Below are positions 35,116 to 43,385 of a stretch of DNA of 64,000 nt, one piece after another. The stretch comes from JBNARI01 sp049718765 (GTDB taxonomy: Bacteria; Bacillota; Sulfobacillia; DUMF01). Within the stretch, counting starts at the first letter, position 1. Each line of letters starts with the position of its first letter. Location of the stretch: assembly GCA_049718765.1 (NCBI GenBank), contig JBNARI010000003.1:43036-107035 (forward strand), given 5' to 3'. A program made the translations under genes and the position numbers. Under the pieces are notes generated by a model that saw only the letters and a program-made list of their open reading frames with translations, did not search any database and was not told where the DNA came from.

Positions 35116-35487
35116 GTGGTTCGAATCAGATACATAGGCGGCCATCCAACCTTTAAGGGCCCGTGCGAAGTGACTGTCCGCAAAGTGGGCGATAAGATTG
35201 AATTTCGTGTCGGCAACAGGACTCTTATAATTGCACAGGAGTCATTCTGCGGAGCCGACTTCACCAGGGGCGAAAAGCGTTCGTTGGGAAAAGCTGCTTT
35301 CGGTGCACTCGCTGGCATGGCAATAGGTGGCCCCGTTGGCGGCATCATCGGTGCGGCAGTTGGTGCTCGCGCCAAGCAGGCAAACACATTTACGATACCG
35401 GTCGTACAAGGCCAGCTCAGTTATTCGATGATCTTTGAAGGTACAGAACGCGATTTCAACAACCTCATCAGCGAAATCTATGGCTGA
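35116..35487 (+). CDS. Counter-oriented glycine-zipper protein, probable moron
   Basis: 123 residues from GTG 35116 behind GGGAGG, on the strand opposite to all neighbours, between the tail chaperone and tape measure genes. An N-terminal beta part (RIRYIGGHPTFKGPCEVTVR) is followed by a Gly/Ala-rich membrane-like hairpin (AFGALAGMAIGGPVGGIIGA) and a C-terminal beta strand region. It may be a membrane or lipid-binding protein expressed in the lysogen. No family recognised. Its end overlaps the chaperone gene by 10 nt. Confidence 0.75.
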   Translation: MVRIRYIGGHPTFKGPCEVTVRKVGDKIEFRVGNRTLIIAQESFCGADFTRGEKRSLGKAAFGALAGMAIGGPVGGIIGAAVGARAKQANTFTIPVVQGQLSYSMIFEGTERDFNNLISEIYG

Positions 35488-36181
35488 CCTTGCCAGAAGA
35501 GCTCCAGAATCTCCTGTGCCCTTTTTAGGGCAGCTTCCTTGGCCTCTGCTACGTCGTATTCGACTTCTCGTTTCTCCTCCAGTCCTAATAGTGCGAGGTA
35601 TTCTGCAAATCCTATTTGCTTATCCCTCAGCGGCGCCTGGATCTGCCATCCCAAGAACGCCAGGCGCCGCAGCTCCTCTTTCTGTGCCTCGGCGGCTTTG
35701 TCCACGACTTGCAAGAACCGAGCGAACGGAAGAGACAGTACCTGCTCGTCCGTCCAGCCATACCTGGCTTCTACGAGGTCGAGGGCGTCTGCCAGAGAGA
35801 GCCCAGGGCCCTCACGGCTTTCAGCACCGCGCCGAAAAAAGCCTGGAGGTCGTAGTGCTGCGGCAGGATGTCCAAAAACTCTCCGAACGCCTCAGGCGGC
35901 AATGCGAGGAACTCGTCTGCAGACAGCCCTATCAGTGACCCGAAGAATCCTGCGATCTCGCGGTCGTTTTCAGACAGACCAGCCATAAGAACTACACCGA
36001 AAACATCGGGATTTGTTACCACTTCGTTGCCGACTGTTTTCAAAGCCTTGGCAATGAGCTTCGAGAACGTAAACACGTCCCGTGTGGTCAGCCGCCTCAT
36101 CGTGTACCTGCGTCCGGCGATCTCAACTTCCTGGCCAGCGTCAAGGATGACAGCTTCATCGTTCGATTTACCCTTGCTCAT
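35478..36181 (-). CDS. Tail assembly chaperone G-T, made by -1 frameshift
   Basis: At T TTT TTC (35840-35834, in phase with G) a -1 slip gives a frame without stops through LSLADALDLVEARYGWTDEQ, then FARFLQVVDKAAEAQKEELR, to the stop at 35478. The joined protein is about 234 residues. G and G-T products from a slippery heptamer are a known feature of long-tailed phages; here the frame and the site are visible, while the efficiency is unknown. The T part is predicted helical. Confidence 0.82.
35771..36181 (-). CDS. Tail assembly chaperone G
   Basis: 136 residues, in-frame product. Contains EVEIAGRRYTMRRLTTRDVF, then AGFFGSLIGLSADEFLALPP and FLDILPQHYDLQAFFGAVLK, the helical layout of phage G-type chaperones that coat the tape measure protein. 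It lies between the major tail protein and tape measure genes as expected. A slippery site near its end allows a longer G-T product. Confidence 0.82.
   Translation of the reverse strand: MSKGKSNDEAVILDAGQEVEIAGRRYTMRRLTTRDVFTFSKLIAKALKTVGNEVVTNPDVFGVVLMAGLSENDREIAGFFGSLIGLSADEFLALPPEAFGEFLDILPQHYDLQAFFGAVLKAVRALGSLWQTPSTS
35834..35840 (-). promoter_or_regulatory. -1 frameshift slippery heptamer
   Basis: T TTT TTC in the zero frame codons GCT TTT TTC. The canonical X XXY YYZ form, 20 codons before the stop of the short chaperone. The -1 frame downstream is open for 118 codons. Confidence 0.8.
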
Positions 36182-36194
36182 GGTTCAGCCCCCA

Positions 36195-36785
36195 TTATGC
36201 AGTCTGCGGCCTCAAGATGTAGGCCGGGACCTGCTCTAAGTTAGCCGGGTCATAGTGCGCCGTAAAGGTGACGGCCAGCACTATGTCCTCCTTGCCGGTG
36301 CCCATGTTGATCTCGACGGCGTCGGTCACGCAGGCGTTCTCCAAGACGAACACAACCGGGTCTTCCTCGCCGCCCAGGTCGCCTACGATGGCGATGTTGA
36401 AATAGTCGTTGGCTGCTAGGGTCCCGAGCGCCGGCCTGATCTTGTCGTGAGTCGGAGTCCCGCTCGGATAGGCCTCGGAGGTAGCCTTGCCCAGCGCAAG
36501 CATGAGGTTTTCCTTCGTCATCTCAAGCAGGTTGACCTTGGCCGTCACGGTGACCCCGATTAGTCTCCTCATGCCCTTAATGGGTCCGGGTGCTCCATCC
36601 GGTCGCGGATCGAACCACTCGGGCGTGACGGTTACCTGATTGCCGCCCGCTGTGGCCCCGAGCAACTTGGCAGTCGTTCCCAGGCTTGCGAGGTCTGTGA
36701 AGTCCTTGTATACTGCGCCTGGCCCAATCAAGTAGTTCTGAGGCGTAGTTGCCGAAATACCGGTTCTAATGGCTGGCATCTGCAA
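36195..36785 (-). CDS. Major tail (tube) protein
   Basis: 196 residues, start MQMPAIRTGISATTPQNYLI with the tube-like GPGAVYKDF. The middle ATAGGNQVTVTPEWFDPRPD and the C-terminus IVLAVTFTAHYDPANLEQVP fit siphovirus tube proteins. Position between the tail terminator and the chaperones supports this. Confidence 0.85.
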   Translation of the reverse strand: MQMPAIRTGISATTPQNYLIGPGAVYKDFTDLASLGTTAKLLGATAGGNQVTVTPEWFDPRPDGAPGPIKGMRRLIGVTVTAKVNLLEMTKENLMLALGKATSEAYPSGTPTHDKIRPALGTLAANDYFNIAIVGDLGGEEDPVVFVLENACVTDAVEINMGTGKEDIVLAVTFTAHYDPANLEQVPAYILRPQTA

Positions 36786-36794
36786 TCATCCTCC

Positions 36795-37217
36795 TCATGC
36801 AAACAAATCATTTCTGCCGTAACGCACAACGAACTCAAGGTGCACGTGCTGGACGGTAGGGTCCTCGTCGTCCACCAGAGCCTGAAAATCGCGGAAAATC
36901 GCCAAACCCGTGATGCCGGTCAAGCCCGGCTTTTGCCTATCCAGTGCAGTCTCAATCCGCCCCGCAATCTGCAGTGCGCCAAGCGCACTCTCGCTCCTGT
37001 CGTAGACATCTACAGCCAGCAGCATCCGTTCCGTCGCGTGGCCTTCCTCTGGCACCGCGCTGTCGGCATGGAGCGTGACATACGGCATCTGAGCGTCGGA
37101 CGGCGCTTTCCCTAGAAACACTGCAGGCCCGCCATGATAGGTAGCGAGCCTGCTTGCCAGGTCCACGTCAGTAGTCAATTTGGAGTAGAGGTACTGCAGC
37201 ACCGGGATCATACCCAC
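36795..37217 (-). CDS. Tail terminator-like protein
   Basis: 140 residues. MPYVTLHADSAVPEEGHATE, then LLAVDVYDRSESALGALQIA and HVHLEFVVRYGRNDLF match the gp17/U-like tail completion family that caps the tube before joining the head. Overlaps the upstream gene by 10 nt; M3 at 37211 is an alternative start. Confidence 0.78.
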   Translation of the reverse strand: MGMIPVLQYLYSKLTTDVDLASRLATYHGGPAVFLGKAPSDAQMPYVTLHADSAVPEEGHATERMLLAVDVYDRSESALGALQIAGRIETALDRQKPGLTGITGLAIFRDFQALVDDEDPTVQHVHLEFVVRYGRNDLFA

Positions 37218-37792
37218 TTGCCTCCAAGGATGTCTTTCACGGTCTCGCGTTCGCGTTCATAGGTCGGTCGCAGGGAAGGCCTGCGTTCCATCTTTGAGGT
37301 GCCAAATTCGAGGTACGGCGCGTACTCGAGCGGCGATCCCACGATGCCGCGCAAACTCAACCCCGTACCCACAATTCGGTACTTGATGCTGTTCCTCAGT
37401 CGCCCGGTACGGACTGCTGGTGGTTCTCCGGGCGCCGATGCCGTGTATTTCCTCGCTTCGCGCTGTTTGGCAGTCAGTTTAACGGGCCCGCCACGCTTAA
37501 GCGACAGGAGGGCCTCACGTTCCCTGATGGTCTTCAGGCCAGGGATGATGTACTTCTTGCCAGTTCTCTGCCCCGACAGAGTCTCCTTGACCTTGTCTAC
37601 AAGATGCTGGCACGCCCGCTCCATATGCTCCCAGGCAGCACGATCCAGCGCGGCTTCGACCGCCTTCAGGTTGCTCTTGAAGCTGATTTCCGCTCTTTTC
37701 GCCAAGGAACTCACAACCTTCTGTCGAACTCTCAGCTCAGAGGTGATAAACGTGCCCAAATCCAAGAAACGTGTCCACAAGGACGTTTTCAT
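37208..37792 (-). CDS. HK97 gp10-like head-tail component
   Basis: 194 residues with a basic helical N-terminus and RTGRLRNSIKYRIVGTGLSL, then GSPLEYAPYLEFGTSKMERR, RPSLRPTYE: the A-P-Y-x-E-F-G-T and R-P-x-L-R/x-P marks of the HK97-gp10 family. Connector or tail protein at the head-tail joint. Confidence 0.85.
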   Translation of the reverse strand: MKTSLWTRFLDLGTFITSELRVRQKVVSSLAKRAEISFKSNLKAVEAALDRAAWEHMERACQHLVDKVKETLSGQRTGKKYIIPGLKTIREREALLSLKRGGPVKLTAKQREARKYTASAPGEPPAVRTGRLRNSIKYRIVGTGLSLRGIVGSPLEYAPYLEFGTSKMERRPSLRPTYERERETVKDILGGKWV

Positions 37793-37955
37793 GGTTCAGG
37801 ATGGCAACGTCACGCACATCGAGGGTATCTATGACGTTCCGTCAGGCCAACCCGCCAGCAGGGCAGTGGTCAACAAACGCAGCAAGGAACGCGGCCTATG
37901 GATGGAAATCGAGCTAGTAGATGATGAGCCACCGACTAAGAAGCCGGTGAAGTGA
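37752..37955 (+). CDS. Small counter-oriented gene inside the connector cluster
   Basis: 67 residues from GTG 37752 (AGAGGTG upstream): MPKSKKRVHKDVFMVQDGNV, then HIEGIYDVPSGQPASRAVVN, ending in an acidic/basic tail PPTKKPVK. No minus-strand gene covers 37793-37935, and this frame shows normal coding composition. It overlaps the 5' end of the gp10-like gene by 41 nt and the 3' end of the head-closure gene by 20 nt. No family recognised. Confidence 0.6.
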   Translation: MPKSKKRVHKDVFMVQDGNVTHIEGIYDVPSGQPASRAVVNKRSKERGLWMEIELVDDEPPTKKPVK

Positions 37956-38256
37956 GCTCCTCGCACAAGGTTTCAAGGTGGTGGCCGATCTCGGCAGGGT
38001 TCACAATGCCCTTCACCACCAGCATCCTGTTTCCCAGAACAATCCTATCCTCCGGCTTCACGTCAGCAGTACCCGGCAGGTAAACCTTGTGCGTCACAGG
38101 GTACTGCAGCTGGTCGTACTGGAGCCGGTCCTTCGCCGAGATGGGGCTGACTCGTGCCACTGTGGCAGTAACGGTAACCCAATTTGTCACCCAGCCGCCT
38201 ATGCCGTCAGGTGTCCTGGTCTTCCGCTGGATTGTTACTTCATGTGTCCACCTCAT
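37936..38256 (-). CDS. Head closure / head-tail joining protein
   Basis: 106 residues. MRWTHEVTIQRKTRTPDGIG, then TVTATVARVSPISAKDRLQY and GTADVKPEDRIVL follow the SPP1 gp16-like head closure family: a small beta barrel that seals the DNA exit. Overlaps the adaptor gene by 4 nt. Confidence 0.82.
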   Translation of the reverse strand: MRWTHEVTIQRKTRTPDGIGGWVTNWVTVTATVARVSPISAKDRLQYDQLQYPVTHKVYLPGTADVKPEDRIVLGNRMLVVKGIVNPAEIGHHLETLCEELTSPAS

Positions 38257-38741
38257 GCCATAACCGGCCTCCAGCGTCGCAGTTTCGCCAAAGCCCTATT
38301 CCACGCAGCCGGGTCGACATCGCCGGACCAGTCGCCTATACGCTCGCTAGCATAGCCACTCTGCGCGAGCATGCACTTGACCAACTCAACGCACACCTGC
38401 TCGCAGAGCGCCAGGATTATATCTCTGTCGGCAATGGTGTACGTGATGACCACATCACTCCAGGCCGAGCCATCCTTGTATACTGCGCGGCCTTCGACTA
38501 GGTATTGGTCCGCACTGAGGGTTGTTCCGCTTTCAACCACCGAACTGATTGTGTCCGGTTCAAATGTCAGCCAGGCCACTTTCTGGTTGACAAACCTTTC
38601 TGTTACGCTTTCTGCCGGCTCCGCGCCCAGCGTCCGCGTGACGGCGGCCGAGGCCCTCCGGATCATCGCCTGGAGGGTCTCATCGCTCAGTTCCGTCTTC
38701 ACTTCCTGGCGCAGAGCCGCCACGGTGATGTAGTCCACCAC
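38253..38741 (-). CDS. Head-tail connector (adaptor) protein
   Basis: 162 residues. Helical N-terminus (VAALRQEVKTELSDETLQAM), a beta insertion, then CEQVCVELVKCMLAQSGYAS. This is the size and pattern of the gp6/gp15-like adaptor that attaches to the portal. In the expected place after the capsid gene. Confidence 0.75.
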   Translation of the reverse strand: MVDYITVAALRQEVKTELSDETLQAMIRRASAAVTRTLGAEPAESVTERFVNQKVAWLTFEPDTISSVVESGTTLSADQYLVEGRAVYKDGSAWSDVVITYTIADRDIILALCEQVCVELVKCMLAQSGYASERIGDWSGDVDPAAWNRALAKLRRWRPVMA

Positions 38742-38744
38742 CGC

Positions 38745-38975
38745 TCACCTCTTTTTGGCTGCCTTAGGCTTCGCAGCCTCCTGTGCACTCTCTCCTGTCT
38801 CAACAGCCTCCTGCGTATTCTCTTCTGCCTCAACCGATCCCAGATCCTCGAAGTATCCAGTAGCCAGAAGCTTTTCGGCTACCTTGTCCGCCACTTCGAC
38901 AACCGGCTGGTTCTGCGTCACGTCAACCCCATACCCGCTGAACGACGCCAATCGCAGGAGCTTAAGCCTTCTCAT
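38745..38975 (-). CDS. Small head-region protein
   Basis: 76 residues. LLRLASFSGYGVDVTQNQPV, then VAEKLLATGYFEDLGSVEAE, ending in an Ala/Glu/Lys tail. Small proteins of this type (an F-x-G motif followed by a lone helix) lie directly after capsid genes in many siphophages. Role unknown. Confidence 0.68.
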   Translation of the reverse strand: MRRLKLLRLASFSGYGVDVTQNQPVVEVADKVAEKLLATGYFEDLGSVEAEENTQEAVETGESAQEAAKPKAAKKR

Positions 38976-38989
38976 ACGGCGTCACCTCC

Positions 38990-39931
38990 TTACGACGTGG
39001 CCAGCGTGGTCGGGATGTTGTAGGCCAGCACGCAGGCGTCGAGTTCCTGGATGATCGGGTCGTCGTTGAAGTGGATCACGTAGAACCTCTTGTCTTCCAT
39101 GATCGCTTCCTTGCCCTCGACGGTCTTGCGGATCCGCACGTCGTAGGTGTTCACGGCGACGAAGTTCTGCGGGTCGGTCAAGATGATGATGTCGTCCGCA
39201 AGGCTCGGCACCTCGACTATCTCGAACCCGAAGGGCTTGTTAACCTGATCGCCAGCTCCGATGAGTGCCGCATCCCCTGCAGCCGTGTTCCTCTGGGTCA
39301 AGTACTCGATCCAGAGCAGCCTTCTGGTCGGGGACATGAGCCACTTGGTGTTGGGACCGCGATACTTGCCGGGCAGTGCCCTGAGTATCTTCAGCAGGGT
39401 TGCCTTGCCGAAGCCCGAATCCGCCGTGCAGTCGATAACGTGGGCCCCGGTTCCGTTCTTGATCTGCTTCACCCAGCCGTCGTTGATGCTCAGGAACGGA
39501 TCGCTGCTCGAAGTGTCGCCGTTGAAGTGCAGGTCCTCAAGGTCAATCCCGAGCTGGGTCGTCATGAGCTGCATCACGGTGTCTTCAAAGTTCTCGCCTT
39601 CGATGTTCTCACGAATGGTCTTTTCCGTGATTTCCCAGGGCAGCCTCACGTCCACACAGGCATATGGCACGCTGCCGAGCACGAGACCAGCCCTGTAGTT
39701 ATCGTCAGCACCCTCCACCTGCTTCCGCAGGATTCGCCGCCCGATGCCGATCTTCGGGATTGTCCCGGTGGTAGCCTTGCGGAGCTCTTTGCGGTGCAGC
39801 TTCGAGAACGGAGTGGCCTCGAAGGTCATCCGCCAAAACTCTTTAGCCTGTTCGATGGTCAAGGCGCCCGTGCCCTGCAAATCGGTTGTAGTAATCGCCT
39901 TCTCAAGAAGTTCCTGATTTGTCATGCTCAT
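38990..39931 (-). CDS. Major capsid protein
   Basis: 313 residues, start MSMTNQELLEKAITTTDLQG. AGLVLGSVPYACVDVRLPWE, LGIDLEDLHFNGDTSSSDPF, LPGKYRGPNTKWLMSPTRRL and GFEIVEVPSLAD are typical of HK97-fold capsids (E-loop, P-domain with the GI-x-L-E helix). No N-terminal scaffold domain, so the preceding gene is probably the scaffold. Confidence 0.88.
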   Translation of the reverse strand: MSMTNQELLEKAITTTDLQGTGALTIEQAKEFWRMTFEATPFSKLHRKELRKATTGTIPKIGIGRRILRKQVEGADDNYRAGLVLGSVPYACVDVRLPWEITEKTIRENIEGENFEDTVMQLMTTQLGIDLEDLHFNGDTSSSDPFLSINDGWVKQIKNGTGAHVIDCTADSGFGKATLLKILRALPGKYRGPNTKWLMSPTRRLLWIEYLTQRNTAAGDAALIGAGDQVNKPFGFEIVEVPSLADDIIILTDPQNFVAVNTYDVRIRKTVEGKEAIMEDKRFYVIHFNDDPIIQELDACVLAYNIPTTLATS

Positions 39932-39953
39932 GTCTTCTCATCCTCCTCGAAGC

Positions 39954-41003
39954 TTACAAGATTCCAGCCCAGATGCTCTTTTTGACTTCTTTGCCGCCGT
40001 CGTCCTGGCCGGCGATGGACTTGCGAACGCCTTTCGCGTTCTCAAGAGCTTCCACGCGCTTCAGCAGCGCGTCCTGCTTCTTTGCCAGCTCCTCGAGCTT
40101 GTTCGGCAGCTCGGCAAGTGGGTCGATCCTCTTCGCCACCTCGGCAACCTTGCCGGCCACCGTCTCCTCGGCAACCTTCACGACCTCTTCCTTGTTCACC
40201 TCATCATCCTCCTCGTCTGGTTCAACCTCGGCCAGAATCTCGCCCAAAACTGCGTAAGCAGCTTTGATCTTCTCCAGGCGGTGGCGGGCAATCTTGGCCC
40301 CGATCTTCTGGACGCCGTCGTACTTGGCAACGTCTCCGCTACCCGCCACAAGCCCCAGTATGAACTCCTGGAACTGCCCGATGGACTCGCTGATCTTGGC
40401 GGACTTCTCGTCGGAAGTCATGTCTTCGTCGGCAAGGACATTCGTTATCGCGGTTCTCAAAGCGTCATAGGCCAGCCAGAGCTTGTCGTTCAGTTGATTG
40501 GCAGCCATGGTTTCTGCGAAACTCAGGCTGTCAGTCTTGAATATGGTCCTCAGTCCTTCCGCAATCCGTCTCAGGAAGCTCTGCTTCCGAATGGTCTCCG
40601 GCATCTCGGACTCATCCTTGTCCGGGTTCACCTCGCGCCAGAGCCTGCGGAGCTTGGCTTTGATTTTCGGAATCTCGTCCTCAGGGATATCCACCTGGTT
40701 CCCGCGGAACCCACCCGGACTTAGTGCTGCTATGGCCCTGCCTACCTGGGCGGCAGTCACCTTCTTCTCGGGATCCTCCCAGATACGGAGCTTCCACGTG
40801 CTCGGCTTTTCCGGGTCTGGCACATAGAGATAGGCCTCCGCGGGATACTGCTTCCCGTCCTCCGTCTTCATCGGCTTGTCGGCCTTATCCATAGCGCCCT
40901 CGTCACCTCCTTCGCGCTTCATGAGCAAGAACCGTCTCCTATTTGCTGCCTTGTCTACCCCGCTTATCTCCTCGACCTGGATATCCGTCAGCCGGTTCGG
41001 CAT
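39954..41003 (-). CDS. Scaffold / XkdF C-terminal-like protein
   Basis: 349 residues from ATG 41003. The N-terminus PNRLTDIQVEEISGVDKAAN is the recurring segment of XkdF-like proteins. Following parts include QVDIPEDEIPKIKAKLRRLW and a long acidic coiled coil (about 260-330, RIDPLAELPNKLEELAKKQD). The coiled coil next to the capsid gene suggests a scaffold. In PBSX-like phages protease and this part may be one protein. Confidence 0.7.
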   Translation of the reverse strand: MPNRLTDIQVEEISGVDKAANRRRFLLMKREGGDEGAMDKADKPMKTEDGKQYPAEAYLYVPDPEKPSTWKLRIWEDPEKKVTAAQVGRAIAALSPGGFRGNQVDIPEDEIPKIKAKLRRLWREVNPDKDESEMPETIRKQSFLRRIAEGLRTIFKTDSLSFAETMAANQLNDKLWLAYDALRTAITNVLADEDMTSDEKSAKISESIGQFQEFILGLVAGSGDVAKYDGVQKIGAKIARHRLEKIKAAYAVLGEILAEVEPDEEDDEVNKEEVVKVAEETVAGKVAEVAKRIDPLAELPNKLEELAKKQDALLKRVEALENAKGVRKSIAGQDDGGKEVKKSIWAGIL

Positions 41004-41022
41004 GCCATCACCTCCGCAACCC

Positions 41023-41057
41023 AAAACAAAAGCAGCCGGGCAAATTGCCAGGCTGCT
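41023..41057 (-). terminator. Terminator between protease and scaffold-like genes
   Basis: Minus-strand stem AGCAGCCtGGCAA/TTGCCcGGCTGCT (one mismatch), then TTTGTTTT. Lies within the structural operon. Confidence 0.78.
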
Positions 41058-41075
41058 GCGCTCTTGCTCTGTGCT

Positions 41076-41690
41076 CTACTCAGGTATCCTTCTTGCTTTG
41101 CCACCCATGCTGAACCCCGTTATCTCGCCCTTCTTCACTTTCTCCCAGTACTCCGGGGACCAGACAACACCGATCAGCCACGTACCCTTCTTGATAATGT
41201 TATCCCCGATTCTCATATCCACCGGCGCGATATAGGACTCCACAATGTCGCCGATGTCATCGCTCCATTCCTTGTGCATGTACCCGAGCCGCAGGGTTTT
41301 CCTCATGAAATCCCAAGCAGCTTTCTCAATGTCTTCGGCCCTCGCGTAGTCGCCCTGGGAATCCACCGTGTCAGGTTCGTAGACGATGCCTAGCGTGTAG
41401 CGCTTTTCTTCATCCGCTTTGAGGAAGCTGATCGCTTTGCAAAACTTTCCTACGGTGTCGGGGTGCTCCTTCACCCACTGGCGAGCTTCTTCTTCAGTGA
41501 ACTTGTCCTTCGGGAAGATGAGCGACTGGATGGTCATCGAATCTTCGCCCTTGAGCTTGCCCACCACGGCCTTGACACCGCTTTCACCCAAGGCAATGGT
41601 CCTGAAGCTCCCTTCCTGGAACATGTCGGGGTCGCGAACCCGATACCTGTAGCTCGTAGAAGTCTCGTCCCAGCCTCCGCCTCTGGGCAT
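41076..41690 (-). CDS. XkdF-like prohead protease
   Basis: 204 residues. TLGIVYEPDTVDSQGDYARA, then IEKAAWDFMRKTLRLGYMHK and KKGTWLIGVVWSPEYWEKVK, GEITGFSMGG match XkdF/prohead serine protease proteins (His in LGYMHK and Ser in FSMGG are candidate catalytic residues). It should process the scaffold during head maturation. Confidence 0.8.
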   Translation of the reverse strand: MPRGGGWDETSTSYRYRVRDPDMFQEGSFRTIALGESGVKAVVGKLKGEDSMTIQSLIFPKDKFTEEEARQWVKEHPDTVGKFCKAISFLKADEEKRYTLGIVYEPDTVDSQGDYARAEDIEKAAWDFMRKTLRLGYMHKEWSDDIGDIVESYIAPVDMRIGDNIIKKGTWLIGVVWSPEYWEKVKKGEITGFSMGGKARRIPE

Positions 41691-41715
41691 GCTATCACCA
41701 CGCTTTCCGGGGCAA

Positions 41716-41745
41716 ATGAAAAGGAGCCTTGCAGGAAGGCTCCTT
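41716..41745 (-). terminator. Terminator upstream of the protease gene
   Basis: Minus-strand stem AAGGAGCCTT/AAGGCTCCTT with loop CCTGC, then TTCATTT. Third hairpin of this type within the late operon. Confidence 0.78.
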
Positions 41746-41802
41746 CGCGTTCACAGCGTTGTTTGTCAGTTAGGAAACCTCAGTCTATCGCATTACCCGG
41801 GC

Positions 41803-42042
41803 CTACGCCTTGTCGTACAATGACCTCACGTACTCCAGCGCCTTCTCGTCCTTCGGTTCAAACCGGATCCCGCCGTCTCCCGGGTACGGCTTGCGGTGGT
41901 CAAAGTACTCGAAAAAGATGTCGTCAGGGATGCCCTGCGGGAACGCATCGCACGGCTCCCTCCATCCGGCCGCAGTCATGACCGATTTTTTCGGCTTGCT
42001 GTGCTTGCAAAGACAGCACATAGGTGCAGGCCCTGTAGTCAC
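41803..42042 (-). CDS. Small Cys-containing phage protein
   Basis: 79 residues. PMCCLCKHSKP and REPCDAFPQGIPDDIFFEYF, then HRKPYPGDGGIRFEP. The Cys spacing (C-x2-C ... C-x2-F-P) suggests a zinc knuckle; similar proteins follow the MuF gene in other phages. Overlaps the MuF gene by 4 nt. Confidence 0.7.
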   Translation of the reverse strand: MTTGPAPMCCLCKHSKPKKSVMTAAGWREPCDAFPQGIPDDIFFEYFDHRKPYPGDGGIRFEPKDEKALEYVRSLYDKA

Positions 42043-43385
42043 TTCAGGCCCAACCTCCTCCTGAGCCTAGCAATCGCTTTCCTTGCTGCACTCAGCTCCT
42101 TTTGATCCTCCACCTCATGCATCCAACGCCAATTGTTCGTCCAGTTTTCTGGAGCCAGCTCTTCCAGTAGAACTTTCAAGTGCCGCACTATCTCGCCAGC
42201 TCCTTGCCCCGAATGAAGCGAGCTGAAGGCTTCAGCAAACATCTCGGTATTGTTCACCCGAGCATATCGGCTAAGTTCTGCCACGTGGTCGCCTCTAGCA
42301 TACCATTGCTGCTTGAACTCTCGCAAGGTAGACGCCACGAGGCCCACGCCATCTTGTGTCGAAACCACCGGAAGCACGGCCGCATTCTCTCCCGCCGAAG
42401 TGATCCAGAAATCCAGGTGGTGTCCAAACTCGTGCGCTAATACGTACTCTATGTTGTCGCAACCTTTGGGGTGATATCCGCTTTCGACAGAGGCCTTCAG
42501 GCGCTCAAGCAACAACGCCTTGTCTCGATAATACTTCGGGTTGAAGTATATGCCCTTCCTTTCCTCCGACGGGTCATAGATCGCAAACGCGTCTTCGGGC
42601 ATCTGCGGGTGCTTCGTGCTCACGAACTTAAGCGTTTTGACTGCTTCCGGATGCGCCCGCGCCAGTTTATGGAACTCCTTCAGCGTCGGATTCACCGTGT
42701 CAACGTTAGCGCCCTCGAACTCCCAAGTGATATGCGGGTAGGCGGTCCGCGCCCATTCGAGGGCGTCGTCGAGGCTCTCGAATTCGCCCACCCTTAGCTC
42801 CGGGGCCGCCAGCGTCGTACACCGGCAGTTGGGATGCCTCGGGGGCGCGAAAACTCCGGGGGCGAACTCCTCGTCGATTCTGACCGTCTTTCCGTGCAAT
42901 GCGCCGCACAGTGGGCACATGCGCTCGTCTTGCGCGGCCCACCACATCTTGTATCTATGCCCCGCCCGCTCCATCACGGCTATCTGCGCCATGTTGGCTG
43001 CAGCCGTGGTCTCGGTTCGAGCTATCACGAAGGACCTGTAGCGCGTTGCCTGGTCGAAAACCTGCCTGATTCTCCTGGCCAGGTCCTCAATGCCTTCACC
43101 AGCTTTCCAGCCTTCCTCCAGAGTCAGGCGGAGCTGCTTCACCGTGGTCTCCGTGACTTGTTCGACTAATTCGAAGGCATGCTGGTTGATCCACTCCAAC
43201 GCTGCCGGCTCCCACGGATCGAACTGGACTCGCTGCTGCTTCGCAGCTCTCTCGGCAAATTTGGCGAAGATTTTCTGCAGTTCGGGCAGGACGGCCTCGA
43301 GAAACTTCTTTTGCTCTTCAACAGGGTCAATCAGCCCGTCGAACCAGGCTTTTTCTATCTTCTCTGCCGGCGGAAGCGCCCTCAG
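42039..43385 (-). CDS. MuF-like minor head protein with C-terminal metallopeptidase
   Basis: About 448 residues if begun at CTG 43385, which overlaps the portal stop as CTGA; the first standard start is TTG 43199, but protein-like sequence (AEKIEKAWFDGLIDPVEEQK) extends up to the portal. A MuF domain carries RSFVIARTETTAAANMAQIA and the Cys/His set MCPLCGALHGKTV and PPRHPNCRCTT. The C-terminal half has YVLAHEFGHHLDFWITSAGE, an HExxH zinc peptidase. Resembles MuF-linked effector proteins. Confidence 0.82.
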   Translation of the reverse strand: MRALPPAEKIEKAWFDGLIDPVEEQKKFLEAVLPELQKIFAKFAERAAKQQRVQFDPWEPAALEWINQHAFELVEQVTETTVKQLRLTLEEGWKAGEGIEDLARRIRQVFDQATRYRSFVIARTETTAAANMAQIAVMERAGHRYKMWWAAQDERMCPLCGALHGKTVRIDEEFAPGVFAPPRHPNCRCTTLAAPELRVGEFESLDDALEWARTAYPHITWEFEGANVDTVNPTLKEFHKLARAHPEAVKTLKFVSTKHPQMPEDAFAIYDPSEERKGIYFNPKYYRDKALLLERLKASVESGYHPKGCDNIEYVLAHEFGHHLDFWITSAGENAAVLPVVSTQDGVGLVASTLREFKQQWYARGDHVAELSRYARVNNTEMFAEAFSSLHSGQGAGEIVRHLKVLLEELAPENWTNNWRWMHEVEDQKELSAARKAIARLRRRLGLK

